A stretch of 64,000 bases of DNA, taken from NCBI GenBank assembly GCA_024663395.1, contig JANFAH010000018.1, positions 806,001-870,000 of the forward strand. Direction: 5' to 3'. This stretch comes from Pisolithus tinctorius. Its lineage: Eukaryota; Basidiomycota; Agaricomycetes; Boletales; Pisolithaceae. Positions 47,216 to 60,620 of this stretch are shown here, piece by piece. The position numbers and the translations under genes were made by a program. Below the pieces are notes generated by a model. It made no database searches and was not told the origin of the DNA. It saw only the letters and a list, made by a program, of their open reading frames with translations. Every line of letters starts with the position of its first letter. Within the stretch, counting starts at the first letter, position 1.

Positions 47216-49795
47216 CAGCCTCAGGGAGTATATGGCTCCCTACACTGGTACCTCAATGAGCACATGGTCAAGAATGCATACCCCCTTCCCCTCATTTCCC
47301 AGCTCATCAACAAACTCAAGGGGTGCAAACTCTTCACCAAGATGGATTTGTGCTGGGGATACAACAATGTCTGGGTCAAGGATGGAGACAAGTGGAAAGC
47401 TGCTTTCATCACATACAAAGGTGCCTATGAACCCCTTATCATGTACTTTGGGCTCTGTAACTCCCCTTCCACATTCCAGAACATGATGAATGACATCTTC
47501 AGTGACATGGAGGACATCCTGGTGGTTTACATCAATGATCTTATGATCTTCACTAGGACAGACAATGAGGCTGAGCATGACAGGATTGTTCTGGAGGTTC
47601 TAAGAAGGCTGGAAGAAAACAACCTCTTCATCAAACCAGAGAAGTGCTTCTTCAAACAGAAGCAGGTGGAGTTCCTAGGAATGGTGGTTAGCACCAATGG
47701 GGTGAGGATGGATGAAAGCAAGGTCAAAGCCATAACCAAGTAGCCCATTCTGATGAAGGTTCACTCAGTATGAGCCTTTCTAGGATTAGTGAACTTCTAC
47801 TGTCGCTTTATCAAGGACTTCACTCAGATAGCTTGTCCCCTCAATGACCTCACAAGGAAGGATCAGTTGTGGACATGGGGCCCCAGAGAGCAGCAGGCCT
47901 TTGACACTCTGAAACTCATGTTCACCACTGCTCCCATCCTCACTTTTCCTGACCAGGACTGGGAGTTCTGTCTAGAAACTGACATCTCAGACTTTGCCAC
48001 TGGTGCAGTTCTTTCAGTTAGGTGTGAAGATGACCTTTGGCAACCTGTTGCTTACTATTCCCACTCCATCTCCCCCCCTGGGTGAAACTACCAGGTGTTT
48101 GATAAGGAAATGCTTGCTATCATCTGAGCCTTGGAAAAATGGCATCACTATCTCAAGGCCACCTCCTATCAGTTCAAAATCTGGATGGATCACTCAAACC
48201 TCCAGTACTTCATGAAAGTGCAGAACCTAGATTGTCGTTAGGCATGGTGGGCACAGTACCTCTCCCAGTTCAACTATAAACTGGTCTACAAGCCTGGTCC
48301 CTCCATGGCCAAGGCAGATGCATTGTTGAGATGAGAGGACCATGAGCTGGAAAAAGGGTCAGACAACCAAGGGGTCACTTTGCTTGATCCCTCAAGGGTA
48401 GCCTCCACTCTAGTTGTTGGGGAAGATGTGGATCTCATCATCGCCCTGAAGTCAGCCTCCTCAGTCACTCCACAACCTGAAGGGTCCACCCTTTGGGATG
48501 GCCTGTATGTCTGTGCTGGGAAGGTCTACATTCCCCCAGCTGTCCAGGTTCACTGTCTTGAGAAGCATCATGACACCCCTGTTGCTGGCCACCTGGGTTG
48601 GAGGAAGACCCTCAAGCTTGTCTCTTGCAACTACACCTGGCCTGGCATCACTTCCTCTGTGAAAGAGTACATCTCTGCTTGTCATCACTGCCAGATGGCC
48701 AAGAGCTCTCAGTCCCCCCCCACTGGCAAACCCCTCCCTAATCCTGTCCCTGAGTGACCCTGGACAGATGTCTTGGTCGACTTTATGGAGTTACCTGAGG
48801 CACAGGGTTTTAACAGTGTCATGGTGGTGGTGGACAGGTTTTCCAAGGAGGTGGTGTTTGTGCCAACAACCAAGGACATTTCCTCCCTTCAGACTGTGGA
48901 GCTCTTCAGGGATCATGTTTGGACCCATCACAGCCTTCCCTTGACTGTCATATCTGACTGTGGCCCCCAGTTCACTAGCCCATTTACCAGTGAACTCTGT
49001 AAAATGCTTGGGGTAAAGCCCAAACTCTCCACCACCTTCCACCCTCAAACTGACTGACAGACTGAGCAACTCAACCAGGATCTTCAGCAGTATCTTCAGC
49101 TCTTCATCAATGACCAGCAGGATACCTGGCCTTCCTGGCTAAAGGTGGCACAGTTCTCCTATAATAACAAGTGATAAGAGTCTACTGGCAGGAGTCCCTT
49201 TTCAGTCATGCATTCCTATTCTCTTCAGATGGGCATTGAACCCTTTCTTTCTAAGGTAGAAGCTGCCACAGATCATGCTGTGGACTTTGCTAAGGTCCTG
49301 GGGGATACAAAAAGGGCCTTGGAAAGAACTGCAGAGCAAATGAGGGTCAACACCAACTCGGAATGCTCAGAGGCCCCCTCTTACTCTGTTGGTGACATGG
49401 TCTGGCTTAAGACCTTGAGGATTTTGCTCTCTGGTCATCCTTCTCAGAAACTCACTGAACAGTGGATTGGACCTTATAAGGTCATTTCACTCAAACCTAA
49501 CATGGTTGAGTTGAAACTTCCTAAAACCCTTAAAATCCACCTGGTGGTCAATGTCTCTCAGGTGAAGCCATACAAAGGCCTGCTGGAGGGGCAGACGGTT
49601 ACTCACCCTGGTCCAGTGGTGGGACATGAGGGTGATGAAGAGTTTGAGGTCAACTATGTTGCCAACTCTTGTCTCAAGAGGAACAGGCTCAAGTTCCTTG
49701 TTCATTGGAAGGGATGCCATGATGAGGATTGCACTTGGGAACCTGAGTCTGCCTTGAAGTCCACCCCTGCTGCCATCAGGGACTTCTACCATTGA
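47216..49795 (+). pseudogene. pol: Second element D copy (D2) pol: RT to chromodomain, heavily decayed
   Basis: Reads from [20 protein letters not shown] to KSTPAAIRDFYH, aligning throughout with D1. Before YLNEH the stretch RPVQDYR of usual RT is shortened, so about six codons are missing. The YIDD motif is YIND. RNase H, integrase (CHHC, VDFMELPE, ISDCGPQF) and chromodomain (LVHWKGCHDEDCTWEPE) are still readable. More than ten stops, mostly TGA where D1 has CGA (for example SPPERN becomes SPPG-stop-N), plus TAG and TAA from CAG, CAA or TGG. Gag and protease are absent. Confidence 0.9.
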
Positions 49796-49929
49796 AATCC
49801 CTCTGCCCCTCACAAGCTTCATGGAATGGACTCTGCCCTCTTTGACTCTCTCTTCCACCCCCTTGAAAACTTCACTGACACTGTCCCCATCTTTAATCAC
49901 CTGGAAGTTGATTTCTAAGGAGGGGATAG

Positions 49930-50327
49930 TGTTATGATATGTACATTTTCTCTTTTTCCTTTCTTCTCTTTTCACCTTATCTAATCTCTCTGTCTTATAC
50001 TATCCCTTCAGACTTGGTCTGGACTCCAGTCTAGACCTCGCCTTGCTAATACCATGCCTTCCTCTTCTAGTACATTCTGCCCCACTGTGATGTCATCATG
50101 ACATCATTATGATGTCATAGTCCTTGTGTATGCCTCACCTCTACCTCATGTACCTTAGTATAAGTACCAGTGCTCAATCACCCAACTAGCTCTAAGCTAG
50201 TTCATTTGGGTCTACAAGATCTAAGACCACCTGCTTCTAAAGTCAACTCCTCTTCTCTCCTCTCTTACTTCCTCTTTTGGTTCTTGGTGTGAGCCTACAA
50301 CAAACCCTGTTGTTAGGTCTTGTCACA
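49930..50327 (+). repeat. Element D2 3' LTR (398 bp)
   Basis: TGTTATGATATG...TCTTGTCACA, homologous to the D1 LTRs, with the polypurine tract AAGGAGGGGATAG at 49917-49929. The palindrome TGACATCATTATGATGTCA and a degraded TATA (AGTATAAGTAC) remain. No partner LTR in the window. Confidence 0.9.
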
Positions 50328-51687
50328 TGTACCTTCACCAAATCAACAGTGGTCCATACTTTCTTGCAATCAATGCCAACTGTTACCATCTTGAGAGATA
50401 TGTGATTCAGAATCCAGGTCAGGTCAATGAGTGTGGGCAGCAGAGTATCTGCACTGACATATTCCCTGAGCTCCCACAAACACATGCCCATGCATTGTTT
50501 GCTGCATAGATTGGAATGTAAGCAGGAAACAAATAGGTGATTAGTTGTACCTACCTTGTCACCCACATGTCTTCTCAATCACCATTCCAACACTTGAACC
50601 ATTGTGCATGAAGGAAATACATAGATTTGCCCTGGAAATGAATGTCCTGGTTAAAGCAGAATATCTTGAGCAGTTCACCATAAGTGTCCACTGGCAGCTG
50701 TCCATTTCTCTGTGGGATTGTGACATGAATGAATGACAAGTTTCTTGATCCCAAGGTTCATGAAGCATGATACCTCCTACCATCCACAATCACATAGTCA
50801 AAGAAAGTAGCTGTACAATCCAGGGGGATACTATGTGTGACAACTGGGTGGTGATTCTGGCAATGGACAGGGGTTTCTGGTGTCTATAAACATATGATGT
50901 GGGCTGAGGCCTCATATATTTCATGAGGTAAGGGCTTGAGGTGTTGGTGGGGACTCAGGCCATAGGTCAGACCTGTTTCAAGTCAGAGCAATCAATGCCC
51001 ATTAAAAATTGAAAGTATCACTGCATACATACCTTCACCATGTGCTTCATTAAGGTCATTTGAAAGTGCAGCCAGTGCTGTGACAGTTCCCTGCTCCTTG
51101 ACAGAGGCCTTCAGCATAATTTTGGATACTTTGCATCCCAAAGAACCCTTGGGTCTTCATTGGAGAGAGTATACCTGCACAAAGCATTAGAAGATCAAAT
51201 ATATGAGCTGCTACTTACCAATCAGCTTGACTGGCACATCCTATGAAACTCATTGAAAAACATGGTCTCCAATTCTCCATCACCATGATTGTTTGTTTTG
51301 AATGATTTGAGGATCTTGTTAAGGCACTTGAAAAGAAACATCCAAAACCCACTTAGTGGACCAAAGTTACAAATGTATCAAACTGTGTGTGTTGCATAGT
51401 GATGGTTTGGTTTCAAGCACCCTGAGCCATACAGCTAGTTGAATGTCACCAGTGAACATCTGTCATGACACAAAAACTTACTTGGATGAGCTCCATGCAA
51501 TACTCTCACAGATATGCATCTGTGGCTGAAATCTCCTGATTGCTGATCAAGTTCCCAATTAACAGGTGGATGGCAGCACATAGCTTGAGGAAATTGGGGG
51601 GATCATCAGGGTGAAGAATACATTTGCCATCTATGTCATCTTGTTGGTTCTCATCTGGTGTGTCTGCCATGGTTGTGTCCATGACAC
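50328..51687. other. CpG-depleted region without recognised gene
   Basis: About 1.36 kb. The minus strand gives short coding-like islands, such as one containing GRRYHAS and LSFIHVTIPQRNGQLP near 50650-50780, suggesting an old multi-exon or transposon gene, but no family can be named. Confidence 0.35.
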
Positions 51688-53533
51688 TGTCACACACCAA
51701 AGGTGTTGTGGACATGGTTACAGCTGACTCTGCCTAACTTGTTGATGAGTTGTGTGCAACACCCATGCATGCAGATGAAGACTAAAGGCCTCATGCATAG
51801 AAAGACTGCTGGAGTTAACAGTCATCCTTCACACAAGAATGAGTCATCAGTGCTGAAGGGAAAAGGGGAAGCGAGTTAAGCATGCATTAAAGGTTTTTAG
51901 TGCCCATGTACAGCATTCTGGTTTTTGTCATATCTCCACCATTTCCAAAGATATTGACTCCATTCTCACACTTGCTTAAAGTGTTCAGCCACACAATTCT
52001 TCCTTCCAAATTTGGAGAGGATCCTCACACCCTATGCATTTCTACAGCACTCCATCCATCAGATGCTCATTTTGCTAAGTCCATCAATCATGGCCACCTC
52101 TTCATCAATCATCTCACTTGTCTCATTTGCCAGAGACAGTGGCTGTGTATACCTGCCAGGAATTCCCACCAGCTTCTGTCCTGAAGCCCCCTGGTTCATC
52201 CCATTGTTGTCAGCCCTGTCTCATCCCATGCAGCTTGGTCAGCATGTTCTCCTTGTCAGTATGACTTCCAGAAGGACATTCTTTGGTTGCCTCAGGTCTG
52301 TCACTCAGTTAGAAAGGTCTTATGTGGTCATTTTGATCTCCCTGGTTGATGAAGCATATGGATTGTTCCTCCCTGCTCCCTGCACCATCTTTATTCCAAT
52401 CTTGTCCTTCATTCTTCCTGCATTGTGACAGCTGCAGCATAATCTACTGTTCTCCATCCTCCCTGATCACATCCATGATGAGTATGACATGCATCTTGCC
52501 TTCTTACTGCAAGATCCAGCAGAAGACACCCCCCCTTCTCCTCCTCCTCCATCAGAGCCCTGTTCATGAAGTTTTTGTTAACTTTGCTGAGAGGATGAAA
52601 GGGTGGGAGATGTGATCATGTATGCTCCCATTGCCCCACAGACCCCCAATGCCCTCACCCCTTTGATGCCTGACTCATGCCCTTCAGTTCTGGAATTAAT
52701 ACTTCCCTATCTGGAAACACCATCCATCTGTCATGCCATCTTTGGATCTAGAGATGTCTCCACCAAGATCTGACTTGCATTGCCACCCCCTAATGTGATA
52801 TCAGTGCACTTACTCAGTTTCTGACTCTGTTTGACTCATTCTGTGATGTTTTGACTATCCTTGACTCATTCATTGCAAATACTTACCAATCTTCTTTGCT
52901 TGCTTACTTTTCATTTCTTGCTTACTCATCATGATTACTCAGTCCTTACTCATTACTTACCAAGCATTTGTGCCTTGTTTGTCACAAGCTGTGCTCCCCC
53001 ACAGTATATAAACCCCCACGTACTTAGCCAAGAAGCAATCAAGAAGCATTCAGTCAGTCAGTTCAGCTCAGCATATCTTGTCATCGGCAGTTGAGGCTCA
53101 TTCAGAAGAGTCTATCTGTCATCATTTGTATACTTGGTAGTTGAGGCTCATTCAGAAGTGTCTATCTGCCATCCTTCATCATCTGCAGTCCATTCCATGC
53201 TTAGTCAGTAGTCGTGCTTAGTCATCCTCCCACTCCTGCATAACTCATCATTGACTTGTGCCAGGAGCACATTTTATTGAAGTCCATTACTCCCAAGTAC
53301 CTTTGGCTGAACACCTTCACTCTGTTCAGCATCCCCCATTCAGTCATCACTCGTTCATCTGCTCTTGCATAACTCATTGTCGACTTGTGCTAGGAGCACC
53401 TGCCATTGAAATTCCCCCACACTAGATTTCTTCTGCTCTCCAGGTTCCATGGAGGTAAACCACCACTCACTCATATTTGTCTTTGGTGTTGGTTTTGGTT
53501 GGTTTTCACCACCTTTCCACACTTTGACTCACA
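51688..53533 (+). repeat. Family A solo LTR, copy f
   Basis: TGTCACACACC...TTTGACTCACA, about 1846 bp, with many CpG sites changed to TG or CA. Flanks are ACAC (51684-51687) and ATGC (53534-53537); both derive by one CpG transition from ACGC, so a decayed 4-bp target duplication is likely. Confidence 0.9.
52090..52428 (+). pseudogene. LTR-encoded ORF, copy f (premature TGA)
   Basis: MATSSSIISLVSFARDSG start retained; the TGA at 52426 lies at the same CGA codon as in copy b. Several Arg to Cys, Gln or His changes fit CpG decay. Not functional. Confidence 0.5.
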
Positions 53534-56500
53534 ATGCCCTCCCCAGGGATGTGACTTGTGTTTGCTTTCAATTTTGCAAGCTGTAATCCCACATGTTGTG
53601 ACTAGAAAATAGAAAAAAAAACAGGATCTCACTCACCCACCTGAGCTCAGCATCTCGAGCCTTTTTGGCCTTCTTCTCCACTGTGAGTCTAACCTTCTCT
53701 GCTCCTTGGCAGTGGCTTTCTCTGCAGTTATGCAAGCCTTCTCAGCAGCAACAGCCTCTCTTCCTCAAGAACATGTGTCTTTGAGTGCCTGAGCATCTGA
53801 CTGTTTCTTCACCTCCTTGGATTTTTTCTCAGACTCCTGTTTGGTGATCAGTGCCACACAGTCAGCAAGAGAGCCATCTTGTTGCACATTTGCTAGGCCA
53901 ACAGTCCATAGCTGCAGTATCTGCTTTTGTTAGATTACACATATGCCCTGCATTGGCAGATGACTTACCACAATTGGGCCATACACAGTTGTGAGTAGTA
54001 ACCACTGGTTGGTGGTCAAAGAGCCACCAGCTGGTACACCTATGTCTGTAGGAAGCTTTCCACAGGAACTTGGAATTTCAAACTAGAAATGTCAATGAAA
54101 GTAATGTTAATTGCAGTAAAACAGTCACCTACAGTGGCTCAAAAAACTGACTGCATGTTTGTATGTTTTACATTAGTTATGACTAAATGCAATAACCCCT
54201 AATCCTAGCCCTAAACCATGAGTGTATGAAATAGGGTACTTACTCTTGGCTTTCTATTGGTCCATGAATCAAGTGATTTGGATAGGAATTGATAGAATAG
54301 CAGCCATTTGAGAATGTCATGTCATGTGGTCAGTTTTTTGACTTTAAGTTTTGATTACATAGTTTTGAGTTTAACAAAGTTTAAAATGCTGTGAGCTGCT
54401 TACTAATGCTTACATGGTATATCACATGGTCTATTTGATGATTTGTCATCATACAAACAATGCCAAACAATGAATTGGGTCCATCAAGGCTCCCTCTTCT
54501 ACCCCAACTCATGAAACCATCCTCCTGGTCCATCTGGGCCATTTTCTGAGTAATCCCCATAAATATTGGTTCCCACTACAGTAATGTCATCAGGGTATAT
54601 GTCCAACACAATCAAACCCTTAAAAAATCTGCTTTCAGTCACCCCTGTGCTGTTTCCCCCACCAATACCTGATCTGTTCTGCAACTAATCAGTACTGAGA
54701 ATGCTGAAAAAGCCATGATGGTTAATCTGACACTCTAAAACATGACCAACAATCCAATCACCTCTTATCTGGTGGGTTTCCAACTAACTTGATGACAGTT
54801 GTTGTCCATCATGGCTCCACCAACCAAACAGAACCAGCTGGCCAATCAGAGGTGCTCATCCCAGTTGCCTGCACATGTTGTTCTTGGAGTAGAAATCCAT
54901 CTGAAAATGCCAACCCTAAGAATTGCAGGTGAGCAAACTTGAATGCAGTGGCATGCCATATTTGCACACCAGAAAAGATACCAATGCCATGCTACCTTGC
55001 AATGTCATGGAAGTGGCTCAAAAACAAACTTCCCTGACAAAGCTTGATCAACTCAGACTGGAGGTATTTTTCATTATCAGCAGAAGTTACATCATTGGGC
55101 CCTGTTCCAGTGTTGAAGAACTGTTTGCAATGAAGAGCTCCCCATCAAGTATCAGCTGAAGAAAGCTCAGTGTCTAAATATAGGATGGAAATATTACTTG
55201 ACATACTTTGTAGACTTTCTTTGTCAAACCTTCCACAAAAATGTTGGTACTAAGTAAACCTTTGATCAGGTCTGCATTTGAGTCATCAGGCCACACAATC
55301 TCTACTTCCCCTGTTTCTTGGACAGTACTACATAGGGCACAGATGAATGAGACAGATGTTGCATTTGAAAAACCAGATGATGCAATCAAGGTTGACAGTG
55401 TTGGAACAAATGTTGATGTGAGCCCAAACCCACTAGTATCTACTGTGCATCAGTGGGCACGACCAAGATAATTTTATATTGTCATTATGCTCACTCCTTG
55501 CCCAACATGCCTTTTTCTTGGAGGCTGTTTTGCACTGATACTCTCATTAAACTCCTCATCTGAAGAAGATTCTTGTGTGGCATAGCATTTATAAGTCTTG
55601 TGAACAGTTGTCATGGCCATCACTGGCAGTTCCCTTTGGACTTGGTCCAGATGCTCTGCAAACTTCATGGATCATTGATAAGTGTAACAACAGTCATAAC
55701 CCATAGTAGAAAACTTACTGCAGGATGGTCCACAAAAAATTGAAAGAAGATTGCCAGACCTTTGATGTCCTTTGATTTGGGGTCTTTTGGCCTGTAGAAA
55801 TCTGCAGACTTGCCAAGTATGTAGGTACTATAACATATCCAACAGTTTTTGATTGATCACCATGGCAAAAGTTCTTATTGCCTGGAAAATGGGACTGGAC
55901 TTCATTTCTGTAATATGGTCAGTCATACATAATTCTTGTTGGCCAGGTGCTAGTACAGCAGTGACTTGTAACCAAACTTACAGGATAAGGCTCATCCCTT
56001 CCTCCTTTTCCCAAGTGATGTTGAGGGCAGTGTCCTCAAGGACTTCTGTGGAAGGTCATGAATGTGCCCTTGTGAACAAACATGAAAACCATGTCCTACC
56101 AGTGAGATATACATCTTTTGTCCAAGATTTGATCCACTTGCCATATGACTCACCAGCATTGCATTGTTTCAATGACCCTTGATGTGGACTTCAACAGCAA
56201 TTTTGATCCTATCACTTCCAGGTTGATTGCTACCATTCTTTGCATAGTTCAGGCCAGCAGTTGTATTCAGATCACAAACATCCCCTTGAGTTGACTTCTT
56301 CGAATGTGCACTGGCTGCCTGCATCCAAGCTTGCCTGGCTATTTCTACAGCAGTCATAGCAGTCTGACTCAGAATTGATGAGGAGCCAGCATCTGCAAAC
56401 AAGGCCAGGCCCATAAGCACTCCATTAACATATTTGTGAAGCTGATCCTGTAAGATCTGCAACCAAAGCCAATAGAAGAGTTGCCTAGTAATATGTAGTC

Positions 56501-57790
56501 AAGACTTGAGAGTAGCAGTGAATTGATAAAATGCCACTCACTTATGGAAATCATTGTTTGCATGATATATCCCATCCCACAGTCCACTTTGAAGGAGCAG
56601 TTTTAGGTTGATACCATGAGTCTTAGAAAACCAGTGCCAAAGGCTCTCAATTGGCATGTTATGGACACTCTTCAAAAAGAGAAATGGTGGATATATATGT
56701 ATCCACATCAATGTCTGGGGCAAAGACCATGCTAGTAATTTCCCAATTGGCACAAATTGCATTAGGTGTTACTATAAAACATACTGCAAAGCCTCCTGGT
56801 TACTGAACATTAACCCAGTCTCTGTTCCTTTGTCCATGACAAACATGGTTGGTATCACTGTCAGGTTCAGGAGTCAGACATCAGATGGAATGAAAGCATT
56901 GCATGGACCTACCATTGTACTTCTCCATGTAGTCAAGGTGTACATACATGACCAACAGTAGATGCTAGAGAGTTGTTCAGGACTACAACTAGGTGAAGGA
57001 GAAAACTACTCCATTGATCCTTGATTCTGTAGATATTGAGTCCAACACCACCCATCTGGAGTGCTTGGGCATTCAGTTTCTCAAAACCATCTGCATGGTG
57101 TTGGTAGTTGGGACCAATGGCCACCAGTGCAGAACAGCAGACTCACTTTGCTCCTGGAAATCATGCACTCAAGCCATTGGATGCATGGCATGCCAAAACT
57201 GAGCACACAAAGTCTCTAAATTAGTTAGCACATTAGCAGGAAAATTGTGATCATTTAAAAGAATCCAAACCATGGCAATGGCATCCCCTCTGTACTCAAA
57301 CATGAAGTGATTGCATTCACACCAATTTCCTGGTTAATGTCCTCAGCAACTTTCACAAGTACAGCCTGTGTTACAATGTCCTCTGATGGTGGCTTACAAG
57401 GGCTGGGCACATTAAACTGCTTGTTCAAAGCATGCAAATAGGTTTTCCTGACATGTACTAATCAGTTGAGTTCAAGTTGTGAACCATACCAACTACCAAC
57501 CCAATGACCAATTTGAATTCAATGCACAGCCTCATCAAACATTCTGGAACTGTGAGCCATTCCTTGGAGTACTGAAATAGGGTGCTCTGAAGTATTTTGT
57601 CTGGTGGGTCTAGCAGTGTTGTCCAGTCAGCTAGATAATGAGAAGGATGCAGAAAACAAACAGTTTTTCACACCATAGCCATTGATCCCAGTGGGATTAT
57701 TGGTAGTGCCAGTATTTGGCATGCAAAATATCCAGTACAGCACGGAAGGAGATGCTGTGGTACTTGATTGTGCTATGCTGATTCGAGGGA
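53534..57790 (-). pseudogene. CpG-depleted decayed region, possible old multi-exon gene
   Basis: 4.2 kb of TG/CA-rich sequence. Coding-like islands occur on the minus strand: NRSGIGGGNSTGVTESRFF with YGDYSENGPDGPGGWFHELG (54499-54684), ESSSDEEFNESISAKQPPRK (55474-55668), LFADAGSSSILSQTAMTAVE (56169-56462), and ALVAIGPNYQHHADGFEKLN (56933-57124). Their order and spacing suggest exons of one or more genes, possibly continuing at 50328-51687 across the inserted LTR. I do not recognise the family. An old DNA transposon or a host gene caught in heterochromatin are both possible. Confidence 0.35.
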
Positions 57791-58098
57791 TGGGCGTGAG
57801 GTTCCTAAAAAGGAATGTGTAACTCAGCTGGGTGACGCGACTTGCGCAAATTCTACCGTGAACTTCTCGCTAACGGTAGTCAGCCCGTCGCGTCAGACAA
57901 ACTTCCTCCTAACACCCGGGATCTGCAGCTGACGCTCGTCTCAGATCACCTCTCACCACGGCCCGAAGGCGCGAAGCGCCTTCGCCCATTCCCGCTTACA
58001 TGCGTCTTACAGCTTTCAGTTTCAGTCCATTTCCCCAAGCGTGTACTGCTACGATATGCGAAGACCAATTATCTGGGATCAATCGATCATCGGTCGTC
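57791..58098 (+). other. Upstream region of first F-box gene
   Basis: The first CpG-rich sequence after the decayed block. No clear TATA box. An inverted repeat (GGCGCGAAGCGCC) lies near 57968. From 58065 it is shared with the upstream end of the second F-box gene. Confidence 0.4.
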
Positions 58099-60620
58099 AT
58101 GCATCCGTGCCTCCGCGTGTACGAGATTCTTCAACTCATATTTCGATGCGTCGAAGATCGCTCTACATTGTGTGCGCTGGCCAGGACATGCCGCACTTTC
58201 AATGAACCAGCTACCGCTTTGATCTGGGAGACTCTGACTGCCATGGAACCCATCTTGAGCCAGCTCTCTTCTTCAAGGATTGTGAGCACCAGAAAGTACA
58301 TTGTAAGGGTCTACTATTGTTCCATCGTTTAGATCGGCAGAGTGACGCCACCAACAGGACTCAGATTACGAGACGTACTTGGACGATCGGTACCTCGAGC
58401 TATCACGTCCACTCACTGATAACGACTGGAATATCATTCGGCGACTCTCAAGCCGTGTTCGCCGATTTCATTTGACCTGCATCCCCATACCCCGTGACGA
58501 CTATGCGGATGACAACATTAGCCAGCGGTTTCACTTGCTCGCCTCCCCGCCGGACCCGAGCTTTCTTTTCCCAAACCTTCGCACCTTATCATATAATGTG
58601 CGTGATGACAATATCAGGAGTGATCACAAACATGCCATCATTCGGTTCTTCCACCTTCTCCTGAAGCCACATCTATCTACCCTTCGATTTGAACTTCCTG
58701 ACTCACTCTATTCCCATCTCGACATCTCTTCCATACCGGTGCTTTGCCCAAACATCCGCATTTTAAACATAGGATGTACAGGATTCCTTATTGACGGAGT
58801 CTCGACCAGAGGTTCGGATCAGTTAACCAGGGTAGTCTCCAACCTTCGTCATCTGGAGGTCGTCAGGTCTAACGTGACCCCCTGGGAAATGCTGAGCGGT
58901 CTCGCTCAGGTGAAGGGACTGCGACGGTTGTCGGTGTCTCTTCCTCCTATCCTTGGCCCTAGACCTGAATGCCCCAGTGGCGAAACTTTCCCACAACTTC
59001 GCACTCTGGATGTTTTCGCCCGCTCCGTCGCGTCATGCACTGAGCTCTTCCGCTGGACTTCTCTTGATAAAGTCACTGAGATATATATCGACTGCTCACT
59101 CTGTGACAGAGATCCTGTGCAAACACTAGTCGAGATGTCATCTCTGATTTTGTCGCAGTGCAAGCGCCTAGAATTCCTTTGGATACTCTCCGACCATTCC
59201 GATAACGGAGAAACTCCCACCGCTTGGCCACGACCTATGTTGGAAGTCTACCAAGCTTTCCGTCAACTCAGGGTCATTGCATTGCAGACATGTGTTAGCC
59301 CGACGCTCGCAGACAACGACTTGGAAGATATGGTAAAGGCTTGGCCACACTTGGAGGTATTCCACCTATTCTACGAGGAAATTCTGTGCCCTCCAGTCCA
59401 TCTCACGTTACGAGGAGTCACTGCCCTTCTATATCATTGCCCAAAACTCAATCAATTTACCTTGATGTTCGATGCAACCCATGTCCCGGCTCCACTCGGC
59501 TACAGCACGCTCGTGCAGAATACCGCGTTGAGGTATATGGGAGTTTGGGCATCTCCTGTTTCGGCGAGTCCCGATGTTGCTGCATATCTCTCCACCATCA
59601 TGCCATACTTGAGGGACGTCGGTATTTACGCGAGGAACCGTTACGACTCTGAGTGGCTTTGGATATGTGCCAGGCATCAACAGAAGCTTACGATAATGGT
59701 GAACATGTCGCGGATCGAGTTATATAATCTACTAACGGCTGGTACTGAACGTGGTGGCGATCCGGTGGAGAGTCACAGCGGAGAGTGGTGCTGGACGTCT
59801 CGCGAAGATTGGCATCGGTATCTGACTGGATATAGTACACAAGTGGTGTAATGCCGTTCGTTAGGCAACCAATGTGACAACAGATTCTGAATCCTGATGC
59901 CAGACAGCTTCCAGTCATTCAATCTGGCCTCAGTGTTTCCGATGAAAGAAATGCTCTTCTGGTCTGCCTTTATGTCTTTTGCATCAAGCAAGGCGGACCG
60001 GATGATTACTGGTTGCGCACGTCGTATCGATAACAAAGAACATCGAGTGTTGCTATTCTGTCGCATTCTGCAGCTTTCGGGCAACGAATAGCCAGTTCAA
60101 GTGGGAATCACATGGGCCGATAGAAAATGATTGAACCATTCAACTCGAACTGTGACCTACAGCAGGGAGTCGTCCAAGGCAGATAGGAAGTAATACTTAC
60201 ATCCGACCCATTTATTCGTCAGCTCTGAATCATACATTGGGTATGCAAAGCCGAGATACTATATTCCAATACGAGCGAAAAACGATTACTTTTTGTACGA
60301 GTGGCAGCGTGCCTACCATGACCAGTACTACTACTTTAAATGTGGGTTTCGAGGCTGATGTGGACGTCGGGCTAGTTAAGGACGAGAATATTAGTGCGTT
60401 TAATGGCGGCAGGCCCGGGCAGGGCGTGAAACAGGTCGGATGATCCGATCAACTCGGCTTCAAACTGGCACACATCTAGTGGCGCAAGTAAGCGCCAGTC
60501 CCTGACTTCATCTGAAATTCAAAGCGGCGTAGAACATGGTCACAGAAAACCAATTGCGGTGAGGGGATGCAGTGTCGAGGCATGAGAGATGATATGGCGG
60601 ATAATAACGATGGTCATAGT
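58065..60620 (+). repeat. Tandem duplication, unit 1
   Basis: Shares an F-box gene and about 500 bases downstream with unit 2. Homology starts at CCAATTATCTGGG and ends near GATGGTCATAGTGG. Relative to unit 2 it holds about 260 extra bases near 60215-60470. Confidence 0.8.
58099..59851 (+). CDS. F-box protein with leucine-rich region (first copy)
   Basis: Two exons: 58099-58302 and 58358-59851, with a 55-bp intron GTAAGG...CAACAG in phase 0; predicted 565 residues. The N-terminus MHPCLRVYEILQLIFRCVED, then LCALARTCRTFNEPATALIW, is a typical agaricomycete F-box-like motif, which binds Skp1 in SCF ubiquitin ligases. The rest has irregular leucine-rich repeats (LFPNLRTLSYNV, CPNIRILNIGC, LPHLEVF-type WPHLEVFHLFYEE, HCPKLNQFTLMF), usually the substrate-binding part. 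No membrane segment or signal peptide. The exon junction is supported by the paralogue, where the same intron has the same length. The substrate is unknown. Codons are CpG-rich, unlike the block to the left. Confidence 0.82.

Noticed and set aside
58379..59851. Single-exon F-box-less gene starting at TTG
   Set aside because: A phase-0 intron (58303-58357) joins this frame to an upstream exon with the F-box, and the paralogue has the same structure.
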